A stretch of DNA of 64,000 bases. Source: Terebella lapidaria (Eukaryota; Annelida; Polychaeta; Terebellida; Terebellidae). This document shows, piece by piece, positions 1 through 9,822 of the stretch. Within the stretch, counting starts at the first letter, position 1. Every line of letters starts with the position of its first letter. Made by a program: the position numbers and the translations under genes. The stretch lies in contig OX424561.1 in the NCBI GenBank assembly GCA_949152475.1, positions 124,001-188,000 on the forward strand. The letters are read 5' to 3'. The notes beneath the pieces were generated by a model. It was not told where the DNA came from, searched no databases, and was given only the letters and a program-made list of their open reading frames with translations.

Positions 1-146
1 GTTGACGGCCCGCGGTTGGAGGACGACATGCTGTCTCCGTATCCGAAGGTCGCTCGACGCTGCACCCCAACCACGCTGTTCTTGGCAGGCCCTGGTGACG
101 TCTTGGGCTTAGTCGAGGTCTTGCCAGGACTCAAACTTGACGTAAT
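1..146 (-). CDS. MARK: MARK exon 15 (partial), Ser/Pro/Lys-rich spacer
   Basis: Open from the acceptor TCTGACAG at 153-147 to the window edge. Encodes ITSSLSPGKTSTKPKTSPGP, then AKNSVVGVQRRATFGYGDSM and SSSNRGPS. The phase 0 start agrees with the exit of exon 14, and the composition and basic/Ser character fit the MARK spacer ahead of the KA1 domain. The donor is outside the window. The 14-15 intron is 6.3 kb. Confidence 0.75.
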   Translation of the reverse strand, partial: MTSSLSPGKTSTKPKTSPGPAKNSVVGVQRRATFGYGDSMSSSNRGPS

Positions 147-654
147 CTGTCAGAAAACATAACGAACAATCAAACATGTGAATAAATAAGTCAAGTCAAG
201 CACAACTCGCCATTCTCTGCTGATGTCGCAGGCTGAGTAGACACAAAGTACAAACCGGACGGTCAGTGTAAAACAGATATCTCATTACTCCCACCATTGC
301 CACAGGCAGTAAACTGTGATTTGTTGATTCATATTTGACTTCATTCATTAAAGCTACCTCGATCATGCTTCTTTTGACCATCTATGATAGAACACCTCAG
401 TATGAACTGATAAGAAATATTGTACAGTCTTATTTGTTTTGCAACTTGAATGGATGCCTGAAAGTATAATTTAGACGAATGGTGTGTACCTCTTGCGACT
501 TGTTTGAGGAACACTACTAGGATTATGAGGTTGAACAGTATATCAAAATTTTTACCAGTACCTTTACAAAATAACCTTTCAATTTGTTGAATATCTCCTG
601 CTTTTTGCTGTTAATCCCTGAAGTTTGACTTTGAAAATTGTTGTTTACGGCTTT
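147..654. other. Intron sequence, nothing recognised
   Basis: A/T-rich intron between exon 15 and the 37-bp minisatellite. I see no repeat, RNA or exon here. Confidence 0.6.
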
Positions 655-679
655 TACATGAATCCCCGTCACCTTTTAC

Positions 680-1925
680 TAACCATTTACGGCCTCCTAG
701 GATACAACCATTTCCCCAACCATTTACGGCCTCCAAGGATACAACCATTTCCCCAACCATTTACTGCCTCCTAGGATACAACTATTTCCCCAACCATTTA
801 TGGCCTCCTAGGATACAACCATTTCCCCAACCATTTACTGCCTCCTAGGATACAACCATTTCCCCAACCATTTACGGCCTCCAAGGATACAACCATTTCC
901 CCAACCATTTACGGCCTCCTAGGATACAACTATTTCCCCAACCATTTATGGCCTCCTAGGATACAACCATTTCCGCAACCATATACGGCCTCCTAGGATA
1001 CAACTATTCCCCCAACAATATACGGCCTCTTAGCATACAACCATTTCCCCAACCATTTACGGCCTCCTAGGATACAACCATTTCCCCAACCATTTACGGC
1101 CTCCTAGGATACAACTATTTCCCCAATCATATACGGCCTCCTAGGATACAACCATTTCCCCAACCATTTACGGCCTCCTAGGATACAACCATTTCCGCAA
1201 CCATTTACGGCCTCCTAGGATACAACTATTTTCCCGACCATTTACGGCCTCCTAGGATACAACCATTTGCCCAACCATTTACGGTCTCCTAGGATACAAC
1301 CATTTCCCCAACCATTTACGGCCTCCTAGGATACAACCTTTTCCCCAACCATTTATGGCCTCCTAGGATACAACCATTTCCCCAACCATTTATGGCCTCC
1401 TAGGATACAACCATTTCCCCAACCATTTACGGTCTCCTAGGATACAACCATTTCCCCAACCATTTACGGCCTCCTAGGATACAACCTTTTCCCCAACCAT
1501 TTATGGCCTCCTAGGATACAACCATTTCCCCAACCATTTATGGCCTCCTAGGATACAACCATTTCCCCAACCATTTACGGCCTCCTAGGATACAACCATT
1601 TCCCCAACCATTCACGGCCTCCTAGGATACAACCATTTCCCCAACCATTTATGGCCTCCTAGGATACAACCATTTCCCCAACCATTTACGGCCTCCTAGG
1701 ATACAACCATTTCCCCAACCATTTACGGCCTCCTAGGATACAACCATTTCCCCAACCATTCACGGCCTCCTAGGATACAACAATTTCCCCAACCATTCAC
1801 GGCCTCCTAGGATACAACCATTTCCCCAACCATTTATGGCCTCCTAGGATACAACCATTTCCACAACCATTTACGGCCTCCTAGGACACAACAATTCCCG
1901 CAACCATTTACGGCCTCCTAGGATA
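680..1925. repeat. 37-bp minisatellite, about 33 copies
   Basis: The unit reads CCATTTACGGCCTCCTAGGA followed by TACAACCATTTCCCCAA. Spacing between successive GGCCTCC blocks is 37 bp. Copies differ by single bases (ACGG/ATGG/ACTG, CTAGG/CAAGG, TTCCCC/TTCCGC). Variants recur in blocks, which suggests duplication of several units at a time. Almost every unit holds the palindrome CCTAGG. It lies in the MARK 14-15 intron. Confidence 0.95.
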
Positions 1926-2089
1926 CAATCGCGACATCTGCACCAAGGCAATTCGTCTGGCAGTGCATCATTAGCATTCGTCTGGCAGGTCGCTACTTTC
2001 AAGCATAGAAGTATTAATTTGTACAAAAAGGAAGTGATTAGTCTCTGGTTTAGTGTAACAATACACCTATATGTGAAACATGTCAAACC

Positions 2090-2310
2090 TCCATTAGTGA
2101 ACACCTCCGGTCAGTGAACAACTCCAGTTAGTGAACACTTTTTCTCGGTCCCAAATGAATGCCTATCTTTTAACATTGAGGTGCTCTTCCGATTAGTGAA
2201 CACCTCTCTACATTAACAACTCCCTACAGCGTACAATGAACACTTTATGGTTCCGAATATCAATTTACACTACAAATGAACCTCTACTTAGTGAACATAG
2301 GCAAATGCAT
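2090..2310. repeat. Degenerate repeat with TTAGTGAACACCTCC-like units
   Basis: TTAGTGAACA or close variants occur at about 2092, 2109, 2129, 2195, 2252 and 2289 at irregular spacing. It is an old, diverged simple repeat. The bases from 2311 to about 2640 show nothing I recognise. Confidence 0.5.
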
Positions 2311-2644
2311 TGTAATCACACAGGACTGAGAATTCTGACTTCTGGGCAACAAGGTAATTAACACGTCTCACACACTGTCATGCCTGATTGCATCTTGTCC
2401 AGATTCTTCCTAACTGGCGTCTTACTCTACTTTCCTCAGCCCAGATCATAAAATAGGAAGCCACAAGTATTTACTACAGGGTAGGGTGACATTATCTACT
2501 CGAACAGACCTTCATCAGCCTGATTTTGTGGGGCCTGCCCACTGTAGTGTTTATCTCTATGACATGCAGTTATTGAGCAGATTTGTTGCTTAAGAGAGTA
2601 TACATGCCAGATTTATTTCAGACTTCATCAATGAATCTAAACGT

Positions 2645-4005
2645 TAAGGCCTAAAGATGCCTTGGAGGCATTTCAGTGTTAAGACTAACTTTTATAACAT
2701 GTTTACCATGGGCTTTACGACACACCATTCCCAAGATATCGACGAAAATGAAAAATGTCGACTTGGAGGTTGACGTCAAATTAGTCCATAATACCCCTCA
2801 GACATGTTTGAATTGGGCAAGGAGTCCGAAAATAACGTCCGTTTTGCTCTACGTCGCACCGTTTCTGAGATATTGACGAGAAAAATTTCAGGTCAAGGTC
2901 AAAGTTCATCCATAATACCCCTTAGACATGTTTGTCTAGGGCGACAAGTCCAAAAATAACGTCTGTTTCGCTCTATGACGCAATTTCAACGATACCGACG
3001 AAAATGAAAAATGCCGACTCGGCAGAAAAATTCAAGGTCAAGGTCAAAGGTCATCCCTAAATCCCCTAATACCCCTTAGATATGTTTGTCTAGGGCGAGG
3101 AGTCAGAAAATAACGTCCGTTTTGCTCTACGACGCACTGTTTTTTCGAGATATGCAGGAAACATCAAGGATGACTGGGCGAAAACTCTTCTGACCTCTAG
3201 GTCAAAAGTCGTTTGGCGGATAGATCCCAAAATCAATAGGGATCTTCCCTGTTGGTATATGAACCTTAGTGATGGGAGTCGATTTGGATTTCATATTCAA
3301 TCATCGGTTTGATGAAAGTAACCGTTGATCGATTAATAATCGTTTAGATAATGTCAATCAGTATTTACTAATATGAATATATTTTGTAGTTTAGTTCACT
3401 AATCACGATTGCTCTCTGCCATCTTTTTTCCAGTTACCTAATCGTACCCACCCAGTGCTCACAACCAAACACTTCGCACTCTGTTAAATTCGATCCAAAT
3501 CATAACATTCGCCCTTCATTAAGTACATGCGTGGATCCAAATAATTGATGGTACGAAATGCACAGCACCAGGCAGATGGGTACGAAATAGATCGGAAAGC
3601 AAATACCGTACTTTAGCGCATGAATGAAAATCGAGCTCTAAATATATAATCAAGCGCTTGAATTTTCATAGCAAATGACTGACTTTCGACTAGAGTCGAT
3701 GGTCGTCCCATCACTAATGAACCTCCATGCAAGTTCTGCAGGCATCGCCTGTATACTTTTTGAGTTATCGTGCGGAAACTAAGCCCAAAAATTGACATGG
3801 ATTTCATCCTCATGGACTTCACGGACCTCGGATCCGGCTGAAAAACAATAGGGTTCTTTACACATAATATGTCTGACCAATGCTGAAAATTTGGCGAAGG
3901 TACATCAAGGCAAACTAAATTTATCTGTCGGAAACCAAAATGGCGGAAAAAAAAGAAAAAACTCTGATGAAAACATAAAGGCATTTCTTCCGAAATGCCT
4001 TAATT
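2645..4005 (+). mobile_element. Family 2 HINE-like element, interrupted by a hAT-type MITE
   Basis: The 5' end has AAGATGCCTTGGAGGCATTT, a short hairpin (ATGCC and GGCAT arms). The body holds diverged repeats of 'CCCTTAGACATGTTTGTCTA' and 'AACGTCCGTTTCGCTCTACG'. The 3' end at 3980-4003 is a hairpin, GGCATTTC-loop-GAAATGCC, followed by TTAATTA. Other copies lie at 6662, 37046, 39029 and, inverted, at 57440-58547. No coding capacity. The Helentron/HINE assignment is an inference from this architecture. Confidence 0.7.
3267..3716. mobile_element. hAT-type MITE with 8-bp target-site duplication
   Basis: A 450-bp element whose ends TAGTGATGGGA and TCCCATCACTA are inverted repeats. It is flanked on both sides by the 8-bp direct repeat ATGAACCT (3259-3266 and 3717-3724). 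An 8-bp duplication with TAGTG-type ends is typical of the hAT superfamily. The interrupted family 2 sequence joins cleanly when the element is removed. No transposase is encoded. Confidence 0.88.
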
Positions 4006-4113
4006 AGTGGTTTGATTTTTTTTCCTATCTTTTTGTACATTTTTGCCCGGGAACAAAGGCATTCACTAATCAGAGGTTTGACTGTACATCTTAACCACTT
4101 TCCTGAAAGGTGA

Positions 4114-4687
4114 ATACCGTATATGCCCTAATAGACGCACCGGTCCTAATAAATGCGCCCCCCTCTTTTTCTGACAAAAATAAACAATGAACAAAGACAA
4201 TATTTGACCACAACGATCGAAAATCGATCGTTGCAAAGGCTTTGAGTTGGCAAATATATCATAATGCACACAAATGTCGATCGTTACAAAGGCTTCGAGT
4301 CTGCACAGATATAGGGTATCATCCCTACACCATTCTTGAACACGTCGCCTATCCAATTTAAAATCTTTTGCTGTTTTTGCTATGCATTTTTGCATAGTTA
4401 ACCACCATTAGTTTGAAGAAAAATCGTAAGATATTTTGGGTTTCTCCATGATGTGATTTCCAGCACGCGCATGCGCACTGCGCAGCACTAAATATATCTA
4501 CTGGCATCATAATGTACAGTGCATGGCCTGGCAGAGCAATTTTGCAGTGCATGTTTGCACTATGATGTCAGTAGATGATCATGGTCACAAGGCCGACGTA
4601 TGAATTTCAGGTATATCGTAACATAATAGACACACCCCCTTCGCATTTGCAACGTGCCCGGCGCGTCTATTAGGACATATACGGTAT
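4114..4687. mobile_element. MITE with ATACCGTATATG terminal inverted repeats
   Basis: A 574-bp element. The left end ATACCGTATATGCCCTAATA and the inverted right end (4658-4687) share about 27 of 30 positions, extending through GACGC. It has no coding capacity. A related but diverged element is at 49582-49879. The superfamily is not assigned because no clear target-site duplication could be seen. Confidence 0.75.
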
Positions 4688-5199
4688 ATCTAAAGTCAAC
4701 CGCCACCAGAGAAAGATGTGTTAGAACTCGGAGTGACCAACACAGCACTGACTCAGCTATAGGGGTAGGTATGATTGGTAGGTTTTATTGGTAGGTATGA
4801 TTGACATTTAATTTTGTTTCATTCTGAATCTATCACCGTGTTAGTGGACCAGTCATCAAGCAGTTGGGTTTCATTGAAGCCGTGCAAAAGTCTGCAGTAC
4901 ACTTACTTCATTGTTTCTTGACTGAGGTCTGGCAATTCTCTGGAATGAAACATTTCTATTTTGATAATGGATTTTTCTCTCTGATTGTCCAGGAGTTTGT
5001 TAATTTGGAGCTGATAAAAGTTGCGGTTTGGAAGATGAACGTCCACTAGCTGTACATAACCCACCCAATGCATTACCCGGAGTAATTAGAAGATCAGCTG
5101 AGACGTAACCAACCATAACACTTTGTGTCAAATTTTCCTTTCTCTCAGTATGACCAACTCAATTGGTACAGTTACTACTTCACATCTCCAACAGCAATT
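4688..5199. other. Intron sequence, nothing recognised
   Basis: Unique-looking intron sequence between the MITE and the 22-bp array. The short open frame at 4864-5049 has no recognisable product. Confidence 0.5.
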
Positions 5200-6510
5200 A
5201 AAACCCTCCTACTAAAACTTTGCAACACTTTTGACACTACATCGTCAAACATTCGGCACTAAACCATCCTACTTTCGGCATTAAGCGATCCTACTTTTGG
5301 CATTAACTGTCCTACTTACAGCACTAAGCCGTCCTACTGTTGGCACTAAACTGTCCTACTTTCAGCCCTAAAATGTCTTACTTCCGCCGCTCACCCACAC
5401 TACCTTCGGCACTAAACCAACCTACTTTTGACACTAAGCCCTCCTACTTTCGACACTGAGCCAACCTACTTTTGGCACTAAAGATTCCCACTTTCGACAC
5501 TAAGTTGTCCTACTTTCGCACTAAACGATCCAACTTTCTACACTATTAGTTTGTTCCAAAGTTGGCACTAAATCTTTCTACTTTTGGCACTAAAGATTCC
5601 CACTTTCGGCACTCACCGGCCCTGTTTTTGGCACTCACCCGATTTTACTCTTATCAGTAAACCGTAACATTTTCAAAGCAAAGTCCTATTTTCGACACTA
5701 AACCATCCTATTTTCGACACTAAGTTGTCCCACTTTCGGCACTAAACCGTCCTACTTTTGGCACTAAACCATCTTACTTTCGGCACTAAACCATTATACT
5801 TTTGGCACTAAACAGTCCCACTTTCGGCACTCACCGGCCCTATTTCTGGCACTCACCCGACTTTACTCTTATCAGTAAACCGTAACATTTTCAACACGAA
5901 GTTGTCCTATTTTCGACACTGAACCATCCTATTTTCGACACCAAGTTGTCCTACTTTCGGCACTAGACCGTCCTACTTTTGACACTAAACCATCCTACTT
6001 TCGATACTAAGTTGTCCTACTTTCGGCACTAGACCGTCCTACTTTTGACACTAAACCATCCTATTTTCGACACCAAGTTGTCCCACTTTCGGCATTAAAC
6101 CGTCTACTTTTGACACTAAACCATCCTACTTTCGATACTAAGTTGTCCTACTTTCGGCACTAGACCGTCCTACTTTTGGCACTAAACCATCCTACTTTCG
6201 ATACTAAGTTGTCCTACTTTTGACACTAAACCATCCTACTTTCGATACTAAGTTGTCCTACTTTTGGCACTAAACCATCCTACTTTCGATACTAAGTTGT
6301 CCTACTTTTGACACTAAACCATCCTACTTTCGATACTAAGTTGTCCTACTTTTGGCACTAAACCATCCTACTTTTGACACTAAACCATCCTACTTTCGAT
6401 ACTAAGTTGTCCTACTTTCGGCACTAAACCATCCTACTTTTGACACTAAACCATCCTACTTTCGATACTAAGTTGTCCTACTTTCAGCACTCACCGGTCC
6501 TACTTTCGGT
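5200..6510. repeat. 22-bp minisatellite overlapping the exon 14 splice donor
   Basis: About 58 units of the type CCTACTTTCGGCACTAAACCAT. From 5930 onward the array has a higher-order pattern in which units ending CTAAACCAT alternate with units ending CTAAGTTGT. The units nearest the exon (6478-6510), CTTTCAGCACTCACCGG and CCTACTTTCGGTG, contain the exon 14 donor on the minus strand. Two other units at about 5600 and 5827 also carry CACTCACCGG. Units at the far left are the most diverged. Confidence 0.9.
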
Positions 6511-6643
6511 GACTCCCCAATGGTTGTGTTCGTGGCGCTGCCCGTCTTTGGCCGCTGTGAAACCAACAACGTATTGTCTTTGGAAGCGCTGTCGTTGGCT
6601 GGTCGAGATTTGTAGCCTGAGGACGAAGTATTCTGTGATGTTC
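6495..6643 (-). CDS. MARK: MARK exon 14, Ser/Thr-rich spacer
   Basis: Completes a glycine and encodes TSQNTSSSGYKSRPANDSAS, then KDNTLLVSQRPKTGSATNTT and IGESPKVGP. There is no strong match to a known MARK segment, but the spacer is fast-evolving and the evidence is consistent: phase 1 acceptor (TTTATTTGGACAG), open frame, strong donor CCG|GTGAGT, and phase 0 exit that matches exon 15. The last 15 coding bases and the donor itself are one unit of the 22-bp minisatellite that fills the adjacent intron. Confidence 0.75.
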
Positions 6644-6661
6644 CTGTCCAAATAAAAAGAA

Positions 6662-7395
6662 ACTAGATGTCAAGGCCTAAAGATGCCTTGAAGCCAATTC
6701 GGTGTCAAGACGAATTTATAATAATTGAAACATATTTGCTACAGATTCTACGACACACCATTCCCAAGATATTGACGAAATTGTAAAATATCGACTCAGC
6801 AAAAAATTTCAGGTTAAAGTTAGTCAAAAGTACCCATTAGACATGTTTGTCTAGGGCAACAATTCCAGAAATAAAGTCTGTTTCGCTCTACGATGCACCG
6901 TTTCCGAGATATCGATGAAAACGAATAATGCCAACTCGGCAAAAAAAAATTCTGGTCAAGGTCAAAGTTCATCCATAATACCCTTCAGACATGTTTGTCT
7001 AGGGCGACGAGTCCGAAAATAACGTCCGTTTCGCTCTACCACGAAATGTTTCCGAGATATGCAGGAAGCCTCAAAGATGAATCAACAAAAAAATTATTTC
7101 AACCTCTCGGTCAAAGGTCAATTGACGGGTCGATCCCAAAAATCAATAGGGCCCTTCCCTGGTGGCATATGAAACAGCATGCAGAGTTCTGCAACCATTG
7201 CCTGAATGTTTTATGAGTTATCGTCCGGAAACCAAGTCTCAAATTCAGCCTTGATTTCATCCTCACAGACCTGGGGGCCGGCTCAAAAACCATAGGTTTC
7301 TTCCACATATCATTTCTGACAAGTGGTGAAAATTTGGCAAGGATCCATCAAGGCAATCTAAAGATATCGTCCGGAAACCAAAACGGCGGAAGAAG
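6662..7395 (+). mobile_element. Family 2 HINE-like element, 3' truncated
   Basis: Begins CTAGATGTCAAGGCCTAAAG with the 5' hairpin region, continues with the usual family body (GTTTGTCTAGGGCGACGAGT at 6992), and ends in GGCGGAAGAAGAAA where the 5' end of a family 1 element starts. Its 5' end lies about 19 nt from the acceptor side of exon 14. Confidence 0.65.
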
Positions 7396-9205
7396 AAAAT
7401 TAGCCCAAGGGCTAAGATAGGTTACCAGACAATTTTGGTTCGAGCACCACAGGTGAGATATGACATTCAGATTTATCAATCAAGGTCATCTTTCTGTACA
7501 TACGTCAATGTCACCATTATGAGTGCTGTATATAATTTTATATACAACATATATTCATAATACAAATATAATGTCTATCTACAAGTATTTTGTCAGTAAA
7601 GGCCAATTTACACATTTCAGGTCAGGCATGACCTTGAGATTAAACCTTCACGGTTGACGTCCCTTTAGGTCACCAAAAGATGGTGACCTTCTGCTCTTCT
7701 GACTACATGTTTATGCTAATAATGCAATCCTAACCTGTATGTGCAATTGTTTTATCACCACAAGCCAATTTAAACATTTCATGTTAGATCGGACATTGAG
7801 ATTTAGTACTCAAGGTCATCTGAGGTCAGAAACAAGGTCACCAAAAGACTTCCTAAATGCTCATAATATAAACATAACCTATCTACAAGCATTTTGTCTA
7901 TATAGGCAAATTTACACATTTCATGTCCCCGTGACCTTGAGATTCAGCCTCCAAGGTCATCTGAGGTCAACCTCAAGATCACAAAAAGATGCACCATATA
8001 TGACTTTCTATATGCTTATGATACAAATCTAAGCCATATGTACAAGCATTTTGCCCTCTATGGCAATTTGTGAATATCGCTCCAGCCAACAGATTGGGCT
8101 TTTCAGCAATTCAAGGCACTTCTCTTCATAAACAATGTCAAGGACCCCAATTAGTATGTTTTGAAACAAAAATCTCAAAACTGATCAGATAGTTTTCGAG
8201 AAAACAACCAAAAACTACATTTTGAGCCTTTTTGGGCCATAATTCTGGGCCTATCGATCGATTCAAGGCACTCCATCTTTATAAACAATGTCAAGGACAA
8301 CCAAAAACTACATTTTGAGCCTTTTTGGGCCATAATTCTGGGCCTATCGATCGATTCAAGGCACTCCATCTTTATAAACAATGTCAAGGACCCCAATCAG
8401 CATGGTTTGAAACAAAAATCTGAAAACCGATCAGGCAGTTTTCGAGAAAACAGCTAAAAACCAAATTTTAGGCCTTTTTGGGCCATTTGAGCCATAATTT
8501 TGGGCCTATCCATCGATTCAAGGCATCCATCTTTATAAACAATGTCAAGGACATCAATTAGCATGTTTTGAAACAAAAATCTCAAAAGTGATCAGACAGT
8601 TTTCGAGAAAAGACAGACAAGGTGCAAATTTGGGCATTTTTCGACCCAAAAATGGCTGCTTTGACCTCTCAAGGTCATCCAAGGTCAAATTCAAGGTCAC
8701 CAAACAAGTCGCAATAGATGACTTCCCATTTGAAAGTGCCAATTTCTAAGCTCTATCTTCAAGCGTTCTATGAGTACAGTCCCGGCAACTCCCATTATGA
8801 AGGAAAAAAGTGCCGAAAATTTTTTAAGTCCAAAATTGTTTTCAAAGGGTGAAAATTTTTTTTTGCCTAAAAATGGCCCAAAATGGATAGTAATGCGATC
8901 TGGGGCGAAAAAAAAAATTTTCGCCGACTCGTCAAAAATTCAAAATGGCCGCCACATGGAGACTGGCGATTCAAGGGCAACCAAACTTTATCACAGAGGT
9001 ATATGAGGGGAATCTTTTGAAACCAAAAACTCAAAACTGATCAGTTTTTGAGAAAATGGCCGTCAAAGTCCAAAATTGAGCGTTTTTCGACAAAAACTCT
9101 GATTTGCAACCTGTGGAGCATTCACAAGAAATTCTCTACAGTGGCGGCGGTGCGACGGAGACAAATCCATAGTATCTGCCGAACTTTGTTACGGGAATAC
9201 AATTA
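7396..9205 (+). mobile_element. Chimeric HINE-like element: family 1 5' end, family 3 3' end
   Basis: Starts with the family 1 5' palindrome TTAGCCCAAGGGCTAA and the motif GGTTACCAGA. Contains two tandem copies of a ~112-bp stretch near 8170-8400 (the block holding GGGCCTATCGATCGATTCAA) and a diverged third copy, and the shared 'CCATTATGAAGGAAAAAAGT' body. At about 9100 it switches to family 3 sequence and ends with the family 3 3' hairpin (AATCCATAGTATCTGCCGAA onward). The sequence cannot tell whether this is one chimeric element or two overlapping insertions. Confidence 0.6.
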
Positions 9206-9218
9206 GGACGTTACTTAC

Positions 9219-9423
9219 CTGTGTTTTCGCCTCCTGTACTAAAGCGGCGAGCGCCTGGTTTCTGAGGGTTGGAGGCAGACTGGCTGCGATGAACACCTTT
9301 GGAGGTCGGGTGTGAGGGCGATTGTGACTGATTGGCTGCGTTCATGTCGCTGTTCGGGCGATGAGGAGCCGTCAACTGTCGCAAGGAAAGGCTGCTGCCA
9401 GAGCGTGACTCAGAGCTCTCCAG
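9219..9423 (-). CDS. MARK: MARK exon 13, Ser/Pro-rich spacer
   Basis: Encodes 68 residues after the UBA domain. Segments SSLSLRQLTAPHRPNSDMN and KGVHRSQSASNPQKPGARRF match the vertebrate MARK spacer pattern of SLSLAKVRPSSDLNN and KVQRSxSANxKQRRFSDH. Phase 0 in (continues from GRRTSE), phase 1 out. The donor ACAG|GTAAGT is strong; a HINE-type hairpin end lies about 12 nt beyond it. The acceptor (ATCAG) is preceded by a pure poly-C tract, seen as about 18 G on the plus strand from 9434. Confidence 0.9.
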
Positions 9424-9433
9424 CTGATGTCAT

Positions 9434-9822
9434 GGGGGGGGGGGGGGGGGGTGATGAGAGGGGGCAAGGCGAGGGGGCGACAGGGGCAAGACAATACTTC
9501 TGAGTCAACTCATCCTTCCACTTCTCAACAAACATAATTATGTATCATTGAATATCATTAGCAACGATTCAAAAGGAAACGCCATCACCAAAATATCTCA
9601 AAACTCAGCTTATCAACCCAAACAACATATCACTGCAAAACTAACATCGGATAGCAAAGGTAAGGAAGGTTTGAGACAACACTAATAAAAACGTAAAAAG
9701 GAAGATTCAGAATATTAGAAAATAAAAGTCAACTCAACATATTTTGAGACAACTCACATAACAGTCAACTGTACAACACATGAATTCATCAGTCAAATAA
9801 ATGCAACATCAAAAAGCTAGAC
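9434..9822. other. Poly-G run and intron with no recognised feature
   Basis: A run of about 18 G on the plus strand (poly-C in the transcript) starts at 9434, directly upstream of the exon 13 acceptor. The rest is A-rich intron without features I recognise. Confidence 0.6.
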
